From Amycolatopsis coloradensis (GTDB lineage Bacteria > Actinomycetota > Actinomycetes > Mycobacteriales > Pseudonocardiaceae): a stretch of 64,000 nucleotides of DNA. This document shows, one piece after another, positions 1 through 8,319 of the stretch (its first letter is position 1; each line of letters begins with the position of its first letter). Both the position numbers and the translations under genes were made by a program. The stretch is taken from NCBI RefSeq assembly GCF_001953865.1, contig NZ_MQUQ01000012.1:1-64000 (forward strand). Reading direction: 5' to 3'. The notes below the pieces were generated by a model, which was not told the origin of the DNA, made no database searches, and worked only from the letters and a program-made list of their open reading frames with translations.

Positions 1-70
1 CGATTAGGGGGCTAAACGCGAGTCGGCGGGCGGGGAGGGGCGACTTGCGTTCAGCCCCCTAATCGCGATC
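1..70. repeat. inverted pair of the dispersed palindromic repeat
   Basis: Two copies of the family in opposite orientation: bases 1-25 (starting CGATTAGGGGGCTAAACGCG) and 41-70 (CGACTTGCGTTCAGCCCCCT onward). The second copy is the reverse complement of the first with two mismatches over 25 bases, so the pair could form a stem of about 25 bp around a 15-base loop. It lies at the 3' end of the leftward peptidase gene, encodes that protein's last residues and contains its stop codon. A terminator role is inferred; there is no T-tract. Confidence 0.85.
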
Positions 71-864
71 CGGGGGAGCGGAGCGCAGGTCAGGGAGCGC
101 CGGGAGACGGGGAAGTCGAAGTAGGTGCCGGGGAACGGCTCCTGGTTGAGGGTGTAGTGCCACCACTCCTGAGGCAGGTTCCGGAAACCGGCTGCCGCGA
201 GCGTGCTCTTGAGCAGTTGCCGGTTCGCCCGTGCCTCGCCGGTGATCCGCGGGTCGTCGGTGTGCGAGAGCGTGTCGAAGCAGTCGTACCCGGTCCCCAT
301 GTCGACCATGTTGTCCGGGAACCGGCTCGCCGCGAAGCAGGGCGTCAGCGCTTCGCCCGGCCGATAGGGGCGCTGCGGCCGGGGTGGCAGTTTCACGATC
401 GTCAGGTCCACCGTGCTCCCACGGCTGTGCCCTGACTTCTCCGCGATGTACCCGTCGGCGAACAGCCGGTCCTTCGCCACGTTCGGATAGAACTCGGCCT
501 TCATCTCCTCGTCGGCGAGATCCTTGGCCCACCGGACAAAGTGGTCGACAGCCCGCTGCGGCCGATAGCAGTCGTACACCTTGAGCGTGTAGCCCTGCCG
601 CAGCAGCCGTCGCTGGGCGGTGCGCAGCCCCTCCGCGGCTTGCCTCGTCAAGAGGCACAGCGGCTGCACGTATCCGTCGATCTTCCGGCCGACGAAATTG
701 TGCTGCCCGCGGTACCGGATCTCTTGCGGGATCGTCGGCGCCACATCAGAGAGCGCGACGAACTCGGGTGGCGCCTTCGGCTCGGAAGCCTGGGCGGGCG
801 CGGGAATCGCGGTGAGCACGGCGAGGGCGGCCACGGTCAGCACTCTTCTGAACGTCTTCGGCAT
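4..864 (-). CDS. secreted D-alanyl-D-alanine dipeptidase (peptidase M15, VanX/DdpX type)
   Basis: 286 residues with an N-terminal signal peptide (about 1-26, cleavage near AQA-SE), so an exported enzyme. The M15 zinc signature is present as SGHSRGSTVD at 144-153 (ligands H146 and D153), and EWWHY at 233-237 gives the catalytic Glu and third ligand H236. The YRPQRA segment near 100-105 carries the Arg typical of VanX-like dipeptidases. The family cleaves D-Ala-D-Ala; a housekeeping cell-wall recycling role is more likely than glycopeptide resistance because no vanH or vanA genes are adjacent. The C-terminal residues from about 266 (RIAIRGLNAS) are encoded by the dispersed repeat, and the TAA stop lies in it. 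The natural C-terminus was probably nearer residue 253. Function is by family; confidence is high for the fold. Confidence 0.88.
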   Translation of the reverse strand: MPKTFRRVLTVAALAVLTAIPAPAQASEPKAPPEFVALSDVAPTIPQEIRYRGQHNFVGRKIDGYVQPLCLLTRQAAEGLRTAQRRLLRQGYTLKVYDCYRPQRAVDHFVRWAKDLADEEMKAEFYPNVAKDRLFADGYIAEKSGHSRGSTVDLTIVKLPPRPQRPYRPGEALTPCFAASRFPDNMVDMGTGYDCFDTLSHTDDPRITGEARANRQLLKSTLAAAGFRNLPQEWWHYTLNQEPFPGTYFDFPVSRRSLTCAPLPRIAIRGLNASRPSPPADSRLAP

Positions 865-1448
865 GGCCCTGTCCTACCGCCTCCGAAGGCTCTGTGTCCC
901 TGCGGATCCGCCAGAGTTCCCGAGAGTACATAACGAACGCATAACGGCCCAGTGTTCGCCGGACGCAGGTTACTGGTCCGTTGTGACCTGTAGTAGTGCC
1001 GCCAGGTGGCCTAATTCCCAGTACGCGGAAAATCGTCACCCGTTCGGACTAAGGGCGCATCCGCATAGTGGGATATTCACCCTGTCGTGGCAAGTCCCAT
1101 TCTTTGATCACAACATTGACACTTGTGCGGCTTCACACGAGTATTTCGCCCATGCAATCCCCAGTCGCCTTGGTGTGGCGCCGGCACGTTGACTTGCGGC
1201 AGCAAGCAAGCGCGCTGTGTATGGATTCCTGATCTTTTCCGGCTCATCGCGTCGTAACTGGATTCGCACATCCGAAACGGATGTGCCCGTTCTTCGCGCG
1301 CTGATGCTTTCCGCTGTGCCGCAACGGTTCCCTGCTTGAACCGGCGGTTGATTGCTTTCCCTTGATCCGCGCCGGTGACACCTGCGCAAAAAGGGAAAGA
1401 GGTGTGCCAATTTGTCTGGCGCTTCGGTGACGAAAACAGGGAGAAAGA
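865..1448. other. 584-base intergenic region with candidate promoter
   Basis: No convincing gene. The stretch around 1080-1300 is visibly less GC-rich than its surroundings. A TTGACA hexamer at 1116-1121 is followed about 17-18 bases later by GAGTAT/AGTATT (1139-1145), a weak sigma-A-like pair that could drive the gene at 1449 with a leader of about 300 bases. AGGGAGAAAG at 1438-1447 is the ribosome binding site for that gene. The divergent promoter of the M15 peptidase should also be here but I cannot place it. Confidence 0.3.
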
Positions 1449-3302
1449 ATGCTATCCAGCTCGCCCAAGCGAAAAGAGTGGCGAAAAGTGGTGATAGGCG
1501 CCATGGCGGCGGCGCTCGCCGTGGGAACGGTGACCTATACCGGCTCCGCCACGAGTGCCTACGCCGATGTCCAGGTCGTGAAGGACGCGAAGAAGGCGGC
1601 CGACGGCAAGGAGTACTGGGTCCAGAACCACCTCGTGTCCAAGGATGTCGCCGCGTCCCGGAGCGCCGACGGCCGGCGCAAGAAGTGGCTGCTGGTCTGG
1701 GCCGGTGACGAGAACATCGCCGACACGCTGGTCAAGGACATCAAGAATCTGCCGGGTTCCCTCGGCGGCGGCCTCAACAAGATCAAGAACGCGTTGCCCG
1801 GTCCGGACTTCCTCGCCGTGATCGACGCGACGCAGGGCTCACCGACCTACGGCAAGGTCGTCAACACCGCCACCGTCGGCCCGCTCGTCGAGAACGAGCC
1901 ACACCACATGCAGTACGTGTGGCACAAGGGCGACACGATCTACGCCGGTGCGTTGTTCGCGGCCGCGACGTACGCCTTCGACGTCTCCGCGTTGCCGCAA
2001 TTGAAGCTCAAGGGCGTCAGCCTCCCGACCCAGACCCTCGGCGGTTCCGTGCCGGACGCGTACTGGGTGCTCAAGGACGGCACCGCGTACGGCACGTACA
2101 TGGGCGGCCCGGTCGTGCCGGGCCCGCACACCTACGCCAACGGTTCCACCGTGGTGGGCAACGGTTTCGCCGGCAGTCCCGGCGAGGTGGTCCGCTTCGA
2201 CCAGAACGCGCAGGTGCTTTCCGAGTCCCCGGCGGCCACACCGCAGGGCGACAACAAGAAGCTGTGCGACAACCTCCCTCAGCTGGACAAGCCGACCTGC
2301 GCCAACCCGCACGGCATCCAGGCGCGCGAGGACCTCAACACCCTGGTCACCAGTGACTATGCCGAGCCGCGGAACATCATCCTCGACCCGGTGAAGCAGC
2401 CGTCGCCGTACCTGCGACGGCCGACCGTCCGCACCTGGGACATCTCCGACCGCAACAAGCCGAAGCTCAAGGCGGTCTCGTACCTGCCGGACGGTCCGCG
2501 GGCCGACCCGGCGGACCCGCTGCACGCCGAAAGCCGCGCGGTCATGGAGACCACGGTGACCAACCTGCCCGGCCACAAGGGCGCGTTCGCCCAGACCATG
2601 CAGGGTGGCGCGGTGTTCTACACGCCGGACATCACCGCCAAGGAGCCGCACTGGATCCAGGTGTTCGACGACGGCGCCGCGAACAAGGCGATCCACCCGA
2701 ACAACGACTCCAACGGTGGCGGGTCGAACGGCGGCTGGATCCAGACCAGCCCCGACGATAAGTACCTCTATCGCGCGATCACCGGACGGTCCAAGGGCGC
2801 GCTCGGCCCGGACGACCCCGGCACCACCGGCGGTGTGTACATCCTCGACATCCAGAAACTGCTCGCCGCGGGCGACAAGGTCGAGAACATCAACGGCCGG
2901 ATCGACACGAAGGAGAAGTCCCAGCAGGGCGGTGGCGGCGACCTGCCGACCGTCGTAGGCGCGGCCGCGATCAACCCCGGCACGCCGGGCGGTGGCCCGC
3001 ACTGGGGCGCGTACGACAACTTCGTGCTCGGTGACGACGGCTACTACCGCGAAACCGACAAGCCGCAGCATCTCGCGGTGTCGAACTACTTCGTCGCACG
3101 GTCCGGTTTGGACGGTGACCACAAGGTCAACCTGCTGAACCTCGGGCAGGACGGGAAGCTCGCGGTCGACCAGAACTTCCGGGACGAGTTCACCGGACAG
3201 ATCGGGATCAACTTCAACCGGAAGACCTGGCCGCACGGGTCCTTCGGCAACGCCAAGCCGCACTCCGAACTGTTCGTCGTGGCTGACGCGGATCTCAAGT
3301 AA
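1449..3302 (+). CDS. secreted SBP56 / methanethiol oxidase-like protein
   Basis: 617 residues with a basic N-terminus and hydrophobic stretch (about 13-39, ending SAYA-D), so probably exported. Similarity to the selenium-binding protein 56 / methanethiol oxidase family is seen in PDFLAVIDATQGSPTYGKVV near 115, ENEPHHMQ (H152, H153; the family has a paired-His segment at this point), HGIQAREDLNTLVTSDYAEP, TWDISDRNKPKL and HWGAYDNF. These recur in the family's beta-propeller, where His residues bind copper. It is longer than the usual 430-470 residues. It begins a run of five rightward genes whose next product is a large membrane protein. Methanethiol oxidation is an inference; the substrate could differ. 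Confidence 0.68.
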   Translation: MLSSSPKRKEWRKVVIGAMAAALAVGTVTYTGSATSAYADVQVVKDAKKAADGKEYWVQNHLVSKDVAASRSADGRRKKWLLVWAGDENIADTLVKDIKNLPGSLGGGLNKIKNALPGPDFLAVIDATQGSPTYGKVVNTATVGPLVENEPHHMQYVWHKGDTIYAGALFAAATYAFDVSALPQLKLKGVSLPTQTLGGSVPDAYWVLKDGTAYGTYMGGPVVPGPHTYANGSTVVGNGFAGSPGEVVRFDQNAQVLSESPAATPQGDNKKLCDNLPQLDKPTCANPHGIQAREDLNTLVTSDYAEPRNIILDPVKQPSPYLRRPTVRTWDISDRNKPKLKAVSYLPDGPRADPADPLHAESRAVMETTVTNLPGHKGAFAQTMQGGAVFYTPDITAKEPHWIQVFDDGAANKAIHPNNDSNGGGSNGGWIQTSPDDKYLYRAITGRSKGALGPDDPGTTGGVYILDIQKLLAAGDKVENINGRIDTKEKSQQGGGGDLPTVVGAAAINPGTPGGGPHWGAYDNFVLGDDGYYRETDKPQHLAVSNYFVARSGLDGDHKVNLLNLGQDGKLAVDQNFRDEFTGQIGINFNRKTWPHGSFGNAKPHSELFVVADADLK

Positions 3303-3383
3303 CCCTGCCCGGCGCGGAAGGCCGTGGGCGGCGGGCGCACCCCGTCACCCACGGCTCCACCGATCTACTCGGAGAAGGCCCCC

Positions 3384-5144
3384 ATGGATCACCACGTCAT
3401 ACCGGCGAGTTCGGGTTCGGCCGGAGTCGGCATCGCTTTGGTCCTGCTCCGGCTCGGCCTCCTGCTGGCGACCGCTTTCCTCGCCGGCACCGGAATCCTG
3501 CGTCCCCTCGTGGGTGAACTGCCCAAACGGCTGTACCTCACCATCATCGCGCTCGGCGGGGTTTCCGCCGCACTGGCGGCGGTTTCCGCTTTCGCGACCG
3601 ACGTCAACGTCATCGCGCTGAGTGTGCACCTCGTACTCGCGCTGGCCATTCCGATTCTCGTCAGGTGGCCGTCCGCCGGGCGCTGGGCCTCCCTCGCGCT
3701 CGCCGCTTTGGTGGTGCTCGAAACCTCACTCGGGCGGACCGGCGTCGAATTCGCCATCGACACCGTTTACGTCGCGGCGGCGGCCTTGTGGTTCGGTGTC
3801 ACCGTTCTTTCCGGCTGGGTGCCCGCCGACCGCTGGCGCCAGACGAACTTCCGGCTCGGCCCGCTTTCCCTGACGCTGGGCGGGCTTCTCGTCGTCGCGG
3901 GTGCGGTCCAGCTGTTCTCCTCGGGACTCGGCCTGGATCGCCGGATCTACGAAACACTCTTCGGTATCACGTTGCTGGTGATCGCCGTGCTGCCGGTCGC
4001 CGCCACCGTTGTCGCCGGATTCTTCTTCTCCGGCAAGGAAGCCACGCGTGCTTACCGATTCGGCGCGGCCGCCGTGACCGTCGGTTTCGTCGCGTGGAGC
4101 GCCCTCGCGGCCATCCCCAAACCACCCGAGGTCCCGATCCCCGGCGTCGCTCTGCTCGCCGACGCCTCCATCGGCGAGCGTCAGTTCCCGGTGCTGGTGA
4201 GTCCGCAGCGGCCCGGCAAGAACCTCGTCCATTTCCCCGCGAGCGCGGGAGACGAGCTGTCCGCCGGAATCGAAGGCGGCCTGATCGGCAAGGCCATCGT
4301 GCGTCCCGGCGCCGAAGGCACCTGGGCCGAGGTCGATCTGCCGAAGGGGCGCAGCGACCTGATCATCAGCCGCGGCGACGAGAAGACGACGATCGAGGTC
4401 GACGCGGGTGAGGAGCAGGGCCCCGCGATCGAGGACGTGGACGCGCCCGAGTGCGCCTCGGCCGCGCTGGGCGGCCTGATCGCCGACCGTCGCGAAGTCC
4501 TCACCTCCTGCCCCGCCGACGCGCTTTCCAGTGAGGACAGCGGTTCGCTCGTCAAACTCGTCGAGTTCCTCGCCGGGCGCAAGCCTTCCGCGCTCACCCT
4601 TGTCGAGGACAACTCGCCGCGCGGTGCCGCCGCCGCGAAGCTGGTCCGGGAGACCACCGCGCGCGTCGGGCTCCCTGTGCGGGCCGAGGCGGGCCCGAAC
4701 ACCGCGCTGCTCGTGGTCTCCGGCTGGGCGGGTGGCTACACGGCGATGACCCGCGCGGCCGAGTCCCAGCGGCTCAAGCCGACCCACCAATACGGCCTGT
4801 ACCTGGCGCCCTGGCTGCTGAACGGGCCGATCGTCAACTCCGTCGCGAGTTCCTCGCTCCCACTGAGGTTCGACCCGCGGGAGCAGGTCGCCGTGAGTTT
4901 CGCGGTCGCCGCGGGCAACGCCTTCGGTGGCGAAAGCCCCACCCTCGGTGGCTTCCGCACCTGGCTCGGAGACCAGTGGAGGTCGATGAACGGCGACGTC
5001 CAGATCTTCGCGGCGGCACAGGTCAACGCCATGCCGATGTACCCGGGCGAACCGCACGCCGTCGGGATGATCGCCGACCGGAACTACGCGGGGCAATGGA
5101 TCCCCGACGGCACGATCGTGCCGGTCAGCTCGGTACTCCGGTGA
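3384..5144 (+). CDS. polytopic membrane protein with extracytoplasmic C-terminal domain
   Basis: The ATG at 3384 is chosen because GGAGAAGG lies just upstream (3371-3378). 586 residues: the first ~260 contain about eight hydrophobic helices; the remainder is soluble and rich in Ala, Glu and Asp, ending in a conserved-looking block (AMPMYPGEPHAVGMIADRNY). The N-terminal half is reminiscent of CopD-type copper-transport membrane proteins, which would fit a copper-dependent SBP56 partner upstream, but His and Met copper ligands are not obvious in the helices. I do not recognise the soluble domain. It lies 81 bases after the SBP56-like gene and 46 before a small secreted peptide; co-transcription is likely. 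Confidence 0.65.
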   Translation: MDHHVIPASSGSAGVGIALVLLRLGLLLATAFLAGTGILRPLVGELPKRLYLTIIALGGVSAALAAVSAFATDVNVIALSVHLVLALAIPILVRWPSAGRWASLALAALVVLETSLGRTGVEFAIDTVYVAAAALWFGVTVLSGWVPADRWRQTNFRLGPLSLTLGGLLVVAGAVQLFSSGLGLDRRIYETLFGITLLVIAVLPVAATVVAGFFFSGKEATRAYRFGAAAVTVGFVAWSALAAIPKPPEVPIPGVALLADASIGERQFPVLVSPQRPGKNLVHFPASAGDELSAGIEGGLIGKAIVRPGAEGTWAEVDLPKGRSDLIISRGDEKTTIEVDAGEEQGPAIEDVDAPECASAALGGLIADRREVLTSCPADALSSEDSGSLVKLVEFLAGRKPSALTLVEDNSPRGAAAAKLVRETTARVGLPVRAEAGPNTALLVVSGWAGGYTAMTRAAESQRLKPTHQYGLYLAPWLLNGPIVNSVASSSLPLRFDPREQVAVSFAVAAGNAFGGESPTLGGFRTWLGDQWRSMNGDVQIFAAAQVNAMPMYPGEPHAVGMIADRNYAGQWIPDGTIVPVSSVLR

Positions 5145-5190
5145 AGGATTCCGCTCGATTCCAGCAGCGGTAAGGAAAAAGGGAGAAGAG

Positions 5191-5424
5191 ATGAAGCGAA
5201 TCGCGGCCCGTGTGCTGCTGCCGCTCGCCGTCGCGGGCGCGTTGTCCGGGCTCGCCGGCGGGGTCGCCTCCGCCGACCCGTTGCCGGGCCTGCCGACCGG
5301 CGGCGGCAACCCCGCGGTCTGGCTGATCCCCGGCCTCGACCTCGGCGGCCTGCTCGGCCCGACCGTCCCCGTACCCACAGACCTCCTCGCCCCGATCTAC
5401 GGGATCATCACGCCGATTTCGTAA
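5191..5424 (+). CDS. small secreted peptide precursor (77 aa)
   Basis: Starts after AAAAAGGGAGAAGAG. The first ~29 residues are a signal peptide (KR, hydrophobic core, cleavage near ASA-DP). The mature part of about 48 residues is Gly/Pro/Leu-rich (LPGLPTGGGNPAVWLIPGLD) and ends PIYGIITPIS, with no cysteines. I do not recognise a family. It lies between the membrane-protein gene and a second 77-residue secreted peptide with a similar hydrophobic end, suggesting a surface or cell-envelope role linked to the SBP56-like protein. That link is inferred from position only. Confidence 0.7.
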   Translation: MKRIAARVLLPLAVAGALSGLAGGVASADPLPGLPTGGGNPAVWLIPGLDLGGLLGPTVPVPTDLLAPIYGIITPIS

Positions 5425-5451
5425 GAACCGTTACCAGTAAAGGAGAACCTC

Positions 5452-5685
5452 ATGAAGAAGACTCTCGTCCGCGCGGTCACCGGCGCGGCGCTCGCCGGCC
5501 TCGTCGTCCTGGGCTCGGCCGCTCCGGCGCTCGCCGCGCAGGCGGCCCCGAGGGATGTCGTGGTCGTCGACGAACCCGACACCGGCGACCTCAACAACAT
5601 CTGGACGTTCGCCCCGCTCGGCGTCCCGGTGCTCGGCCTGATCCAGTCCCTCAACGGCGTCCCCGGACGGCTGCTGCCGTCCTGA
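5452..5685 (+). CDS. small secreted peptide precursor (77 aa), second of a pair
   Basis: AAAGGAGAA at 5438-5446 is a strong ribosome binding site before the ATG. Signal peptide of about 29 residues (KK, hydrophobic core, ALAAQA). The mature peptide (DVVVVDEPDTGDLNNIWTFA, then PLGVPVLGLIQSLNG) has an acidic start and a hydrophobic Gly/Pro/Leu-rich end. It is exactly the length of the preceding peptide but not obviously homologous beyond composition. No family recognised; no cysteines. Follows the first peptide by 27 bases, so translated from the same message. Confidence 0.7.
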   Translation: MKKTLVRAVTGAALAGLVVLGSAAPALAAQAAPRDVVVVDEPDTGDLNNIWTFAPLGVPVLGLIQSLNGVPGRLLPS

Positions 5686-5740
5686 CTTCCGTGGCGGCGC
5701 GGCTCCCGGGCCGCGCCGCCGCTTTCGGTGAGGAGAACCG

Positions 5741-6232
5741 ATGGCCGACAGACAACTGATCGGGCGCATCGCCATCGCGGGGATCGCGGTGGCCGCGCTC
5801 GCGACCTGTGTGGTGCTGCTCAACGGCGGGGAAGAGCCGCGGGCCGAGACCGTGGCCGTCGTCGGCGAACCGACGGGCGCGGCGGCGTCACGCGAACCGG
5901 ACCGCACGATCACGCGGACCTTGAGTCAGGCGCAGCCGCGGCCGGTGTCGAACGACTGGCAGATCGCCTACGAGGTCACCGGGACGGGGACCGCGACCGT
6001 GGTCTACGACTCGAACGGGCTGGGGCTCGTGCACCAGGAGCTCCAGGTGACGCTGCCGTGGCGCAAGGAGCTCACGTGGAAGAACACCGGCACCCCGCCG
6101 ACCGTCCAGCTGATGGGGCAGGGCGAGGGCGCCGTCGAATGCCGGGTCGCGGTGGGCGGCGCCGTCGTCACCTCCGAGAAGTCCGCCCCGGGCGAGGTCG
6201 CCACCTGCGCCGGCCGCCTCACCCCCTCCTGA
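5741..6232 (+). CDS. MmpS-like membrane-anchored protein
   Basis: 163 residues: short cytoplasmic N-terminus, one hydrophobic segment (about 9-28), then an extracytoplasmic beta-rich domain. The pattern WQIAYEVTGTGTATVVYDSN, LPWRKELTWKN, VECRVAVGGAVVTSE and a final C resembles the MmpS/transport-accessory fold (YEVTG, LPW, and paired Cys). In mycobacteria MmpS proteins assist MmpL lipid or siderophore exporters; no MmpL gene is next to this one. GAGGAGAACCG precedes the ATG. Last gene of the rightward run; the dispersed repeat pair starts 15 bases after its stop. Confidence 0.62.
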   Translation: MADRQLIGRIAIAGIAVAALATCVVLLNGGEEPRAETVAVVGEPTGAAASREPDRTITRTLSQAQPRPVSNDWQIAYEVTGTGTATVVYDSNGLGLVHQELQVTLPWRKELTWKNTGTPPTVQLMGQGEGAVECRVAVGGAVVTSEKSAPGEVATCAGRLTPS

Positions 6233-6246
6233 CCAGCGCCGCGCGG

Positions 6247-6308
6247 CGACTTCAGCGGGCAAAGTGCGATCCGGGCGCGGCGACTTCAGCCCCCTAATCG
6301 CGATCCGG
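6247..6308. repeat. two tandem copies of the dispersed palindromic repeat
   Basis: Copies at 6247-6273 (CGACTTCAGCGGGCAAAGTG then CGATCCG) and 6281-6308 (CGACTTCAGCCCCCTAATCG then CGATCCGG) in the same orientation. They separate the MmpS-like gene from the GNAT gene. The two differ only in the core and right arm, a good illustration of the interchangeable arms. Confidence 0.85.
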
Positions 6309-6350
6309 CGGGCCGGGAAAATCAGTGGCCGGGATGGGCAGAATGGGGCC

Positions 6351-6851
6351 ATGAGCTGGAGCTTCGAAGTCACCCCCGTCGATCACCCGGACGCCGCCCG
6401 GTTGCTGCGCGAGTACCTGGACGAGATCGCGTCCCGGTTCCACGGGCGCCCGATCGCCGACGACGAACTCGACGCCCTGCTCGAGGAGCAGCACAGCAGG
6501 TACCTGGCCCCGCCGACCGGCGCGTTCCTCCTCGCCCGGCGCGACGGGGTGCTCGCCGGCTGCGCCGGGCTCCGGGTGATGGAACCGGAAATCATCGAAC
6601 TCAAACGAGTCTTCCTCCGGCGTTCCGAGCGTGGCAAGGGTGGCGCGGCGCTTCTGGTGGCCGCCGCCGAGGACGTCGCCCGCGGCCTCGGTGCCACGAC
6701 CATCCGCCTGGACACCCGTAGCGACCTGGTCGAGGCGAGGTCCCTGTACGCGCGCCTCGGCTACGACGAGGTCGAGCCCTTCAACGACGACCCCTTCGCC
6801 CACTACTACTTCTCGAAGTCCCTGCTCGAGGCCCTGTCAGATCGCGTTTAG
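6351..6851 (+). CDS. GNAT-family N-acetyltransferase
   Basis: Start taken at the ATG at 6351 (MSWSFEVTPV), 166 residues, because the in-frame sequence upstream is the repeat pair and not protein-like. GNAT features: a conserved beta-bulge before acetyl-CoA (IIELKRVFLRRSERGKGGAA, with the R/Q-x-x-G-x-G/A pattern RGKGGA) and the final ARSLYARLGYDEVEPFNDDP motif typical of small-molecule or amino-acid acetyltransferases. Substrate unknown. The TAG stop lies inside a perfect copy of the dispersed palindrome, which also contains the stop of the convergent gene. Confidence 0.85.
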   Translation: MSWSFEVTPVDHPDAARLLREYLDEIASRFHGRPIADDELDALLEEQHSRYLAPPTGAFLLARRDGVLAGCAGLRVMEPEIIELKRVFLRRSERGKGGAALLVAAAEDVARGLGATTIRLDTRSDLVEARSLYARLGYDEVEPFNDDPFAHYYFSKSLLEALSDRV

Positions 6852-6866
6852 CCCGCTAAACGCGAC
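6840..6866. repeat. perfect palindrome shared by two convergent gene ends
   Basis: GCGTTTAGCCCGCTAAACGC (6844-6863) is a perfect inverted repeat: two 9-base arms and a CC centre, flanked by GATC and GAC. It supplies the TAG stop at 6849-6851 of the GNAT gene on the + strand and the TAG (CTA at 6856-6858) of the leftward membrane-protein gene. It is the cleanest copy of the family. Confidence 0.92.
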
Positions 6867-8310
6867 GCGGGCGCGGGGCGTAGGTGGCTTTGGCGAGGAG
6901 GGCACCGGCGAGGACGGGGGCCAGGCCGATCAGCAGCAGGAAGAAGCCTGTGTCCTTGCCCTCGATCAGCGGATGCCACCACAGCGGTGTCACGGAGATG
7001 TCGACGACGTCGCCCCGTTCCGGGAAGTTCCCGAACGACATCCACCGCAGATCCCTGACCTCGTGCGTCTCGCCGTCGAGTTCGTAGGTGCCGTCCACCA
7101 GGTTGCCGTTGCCGCAACTGGTGCAGTTCGACGTGCCGGCCTCCGCCAGGAGGGTCGTGGTCACGGTGAGCCGCGCCACGGGAGCGAGCCCGGTCAGCGC
7201 GGTCAGCGAGTTCACCGCGAGCGCCAGCCCCGGCAGCACCAGCGCGAGCGCGACGACCGTGCGCGCCACCAGGGACAGCGACGACAGCGGCTGACGGCCC
7301 GTCGCTTCCCGGCGCCGGTTGAGCGGGCCGCGGAGCCCGGCGAGCGGGCCCCTTCGACCGTCGAGCCAACCCGCGTCACTGGTGTCGGATGCCGTCGCGA
7401 CCGAACGGAAGTCGGCGTCCTCCCAGTCCACTGTGGACGCCAGGACGGCCAGACGGCGGGAGCCCGCGAACATCATCTCTTCGGTCAGCGTCCCGGCTTC
7501 GGCTGCCCACAGTGAGCCGCCGTGGAAAGCCACCTCGCGGACCCGGAACCACGGGTCGCGGTCCAGCAGATCACGGACGCCCTGGGTCGACAGCAGGGCC
7601 CGGGCGAACTCCGGATCCGACGTCGTCACGGCGAACCGGCGATCGAACTCCGTGCCGGTCTCGAACCTTCGCAGCAACGCGTCCGGCTTCGGCGCCCCGA
7701 TGGTGTTCCGCGTGATGCGGGCGTCCTCCAGCGGCGTGAACCGCTCCGGTTCGAAAGCACCCGTGGCGGGAGTGATGACGACCGACGGCACGACGGGCGT
7801 CCGTAGCTGGATCAGGGCGTACGTCCCATCGATCAGGTCGGCCGTCCTGGCCAGTTCCGGGAACCCGTCGGAGCCCTGGGCACCGCCGAGCCGGTACTCG
7901 ACCCCGAGCAGCCGGTGCCCGTGGTGGCCGAACTCGACCATCGTCACCACGGACTCGGAGGACGCCTGTGCGTGGCCGACGGCGATGCCGCGCCGGGGGA
8001 GTACGCCGAAGCTCGGTTCACCGGACCCGTCGAGCCTGCCGGTCCACGTCTTCTGCCGATACCCCCGCCATGCCGCCAGCGCCGCGATGACCAGCGGGAA
8101 CGCGAACCAGAGCCAGCCGGGAACCGCGCTCCCGGACCCCGCCGAGAGCCAGTACAACGACGTCTCGGAGACGAGGATCCCGCAGAGGGCGTAACTGACG
8201 GCGGCCGCGGTCGGCCGCCGTCCGTCGAACCGCCCGCCGAGCAGCAACAGCGCCAGTGCCACGGTGTAACCACCGGCGATGAGCCAGGGCCCGGCCAGCT
8301 GATCGTCCAT
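6856..8310 (-). CDS. membrane protein of the T7SS accessory cluster, unknown function
   Basis: 484 residues. Three hydrophobic helices in the first ~85 residues, a soluble middle region of about 250 residues, one further helix (about 349-370), an extracytoplasmic segment with NCTSCGNGN (two Cys, a possible disulfide or metal site), and a final helix before a basic tail. I do not recognise the family. It lies 9 bases after the large T7SS target at 8320-9483 and is the last gene of a four-gene leftward cluster that starts with a YbaB-like coil. Its stop codon is in the palindrome at 6840-6866. Confidence 0.72.
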   Translation of the reverse strand: MDDQLAGPWLIAGGYTVALALLLLGGRFDGRRPTAAAVSYALCGILVSETSLYWLSAGSGSAVPGWLWFAFPLVIAALAAWRGYRQKTWTGRLDGSGEPSFGVLPRRGIAVGHAQASSESVVTMVEFGHHGHRLLGVEYRLGGAQGSDGFPELARTADLIDGTYALIQLRTPVVPSVVITPATGAFEPERFTPLEDARITRNTIGAPKPDALLRRFETGTEFDRRFAVTTSDPEFARALLSTQGVRDLLDRDPWFRVREVAFHGGSLWAAEAGTLTEEMMFAGSRRLAVLASTVDWEDADFRSVATASDTSDAGWLDGRRGPLAGLRGPLNRRREATGRQPLSSLSLVARTVVALALVLPGLALAVNSLTALTGLAPVARLTVTTTLLAEAGTSNCTSCGNGNLVDGTYELDGETHEVRDLRWMSFGNFPERGDVVDISVTPLWWHPLIEGKDTGFFLLLIGLAPVLAGALLAKATYAPRPRRV

Positions 8311-8319
8311 CGGGCGACC

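Noticed and set aside
4..864. Glycopeptide resistance (van) cluster
   Set aside because: The M15 peptidase is VanX-like but no ligase, dehydrogenase or two-component system is adjacent; a housekeeping dipeptidase is simpler.
1839..3263. 474-codon minus-strand frame opposite the SBP56-like gene
   Set aside because: Shadow of the real gene; Arg/Val-rich with no signal or domain.
6840..6866. Repeat copies as ordinary intrinsic terminators only
   Set aside because: Many copies lie inside coding sequences and most lack T-tracts, so termination alone cannot explain the family.
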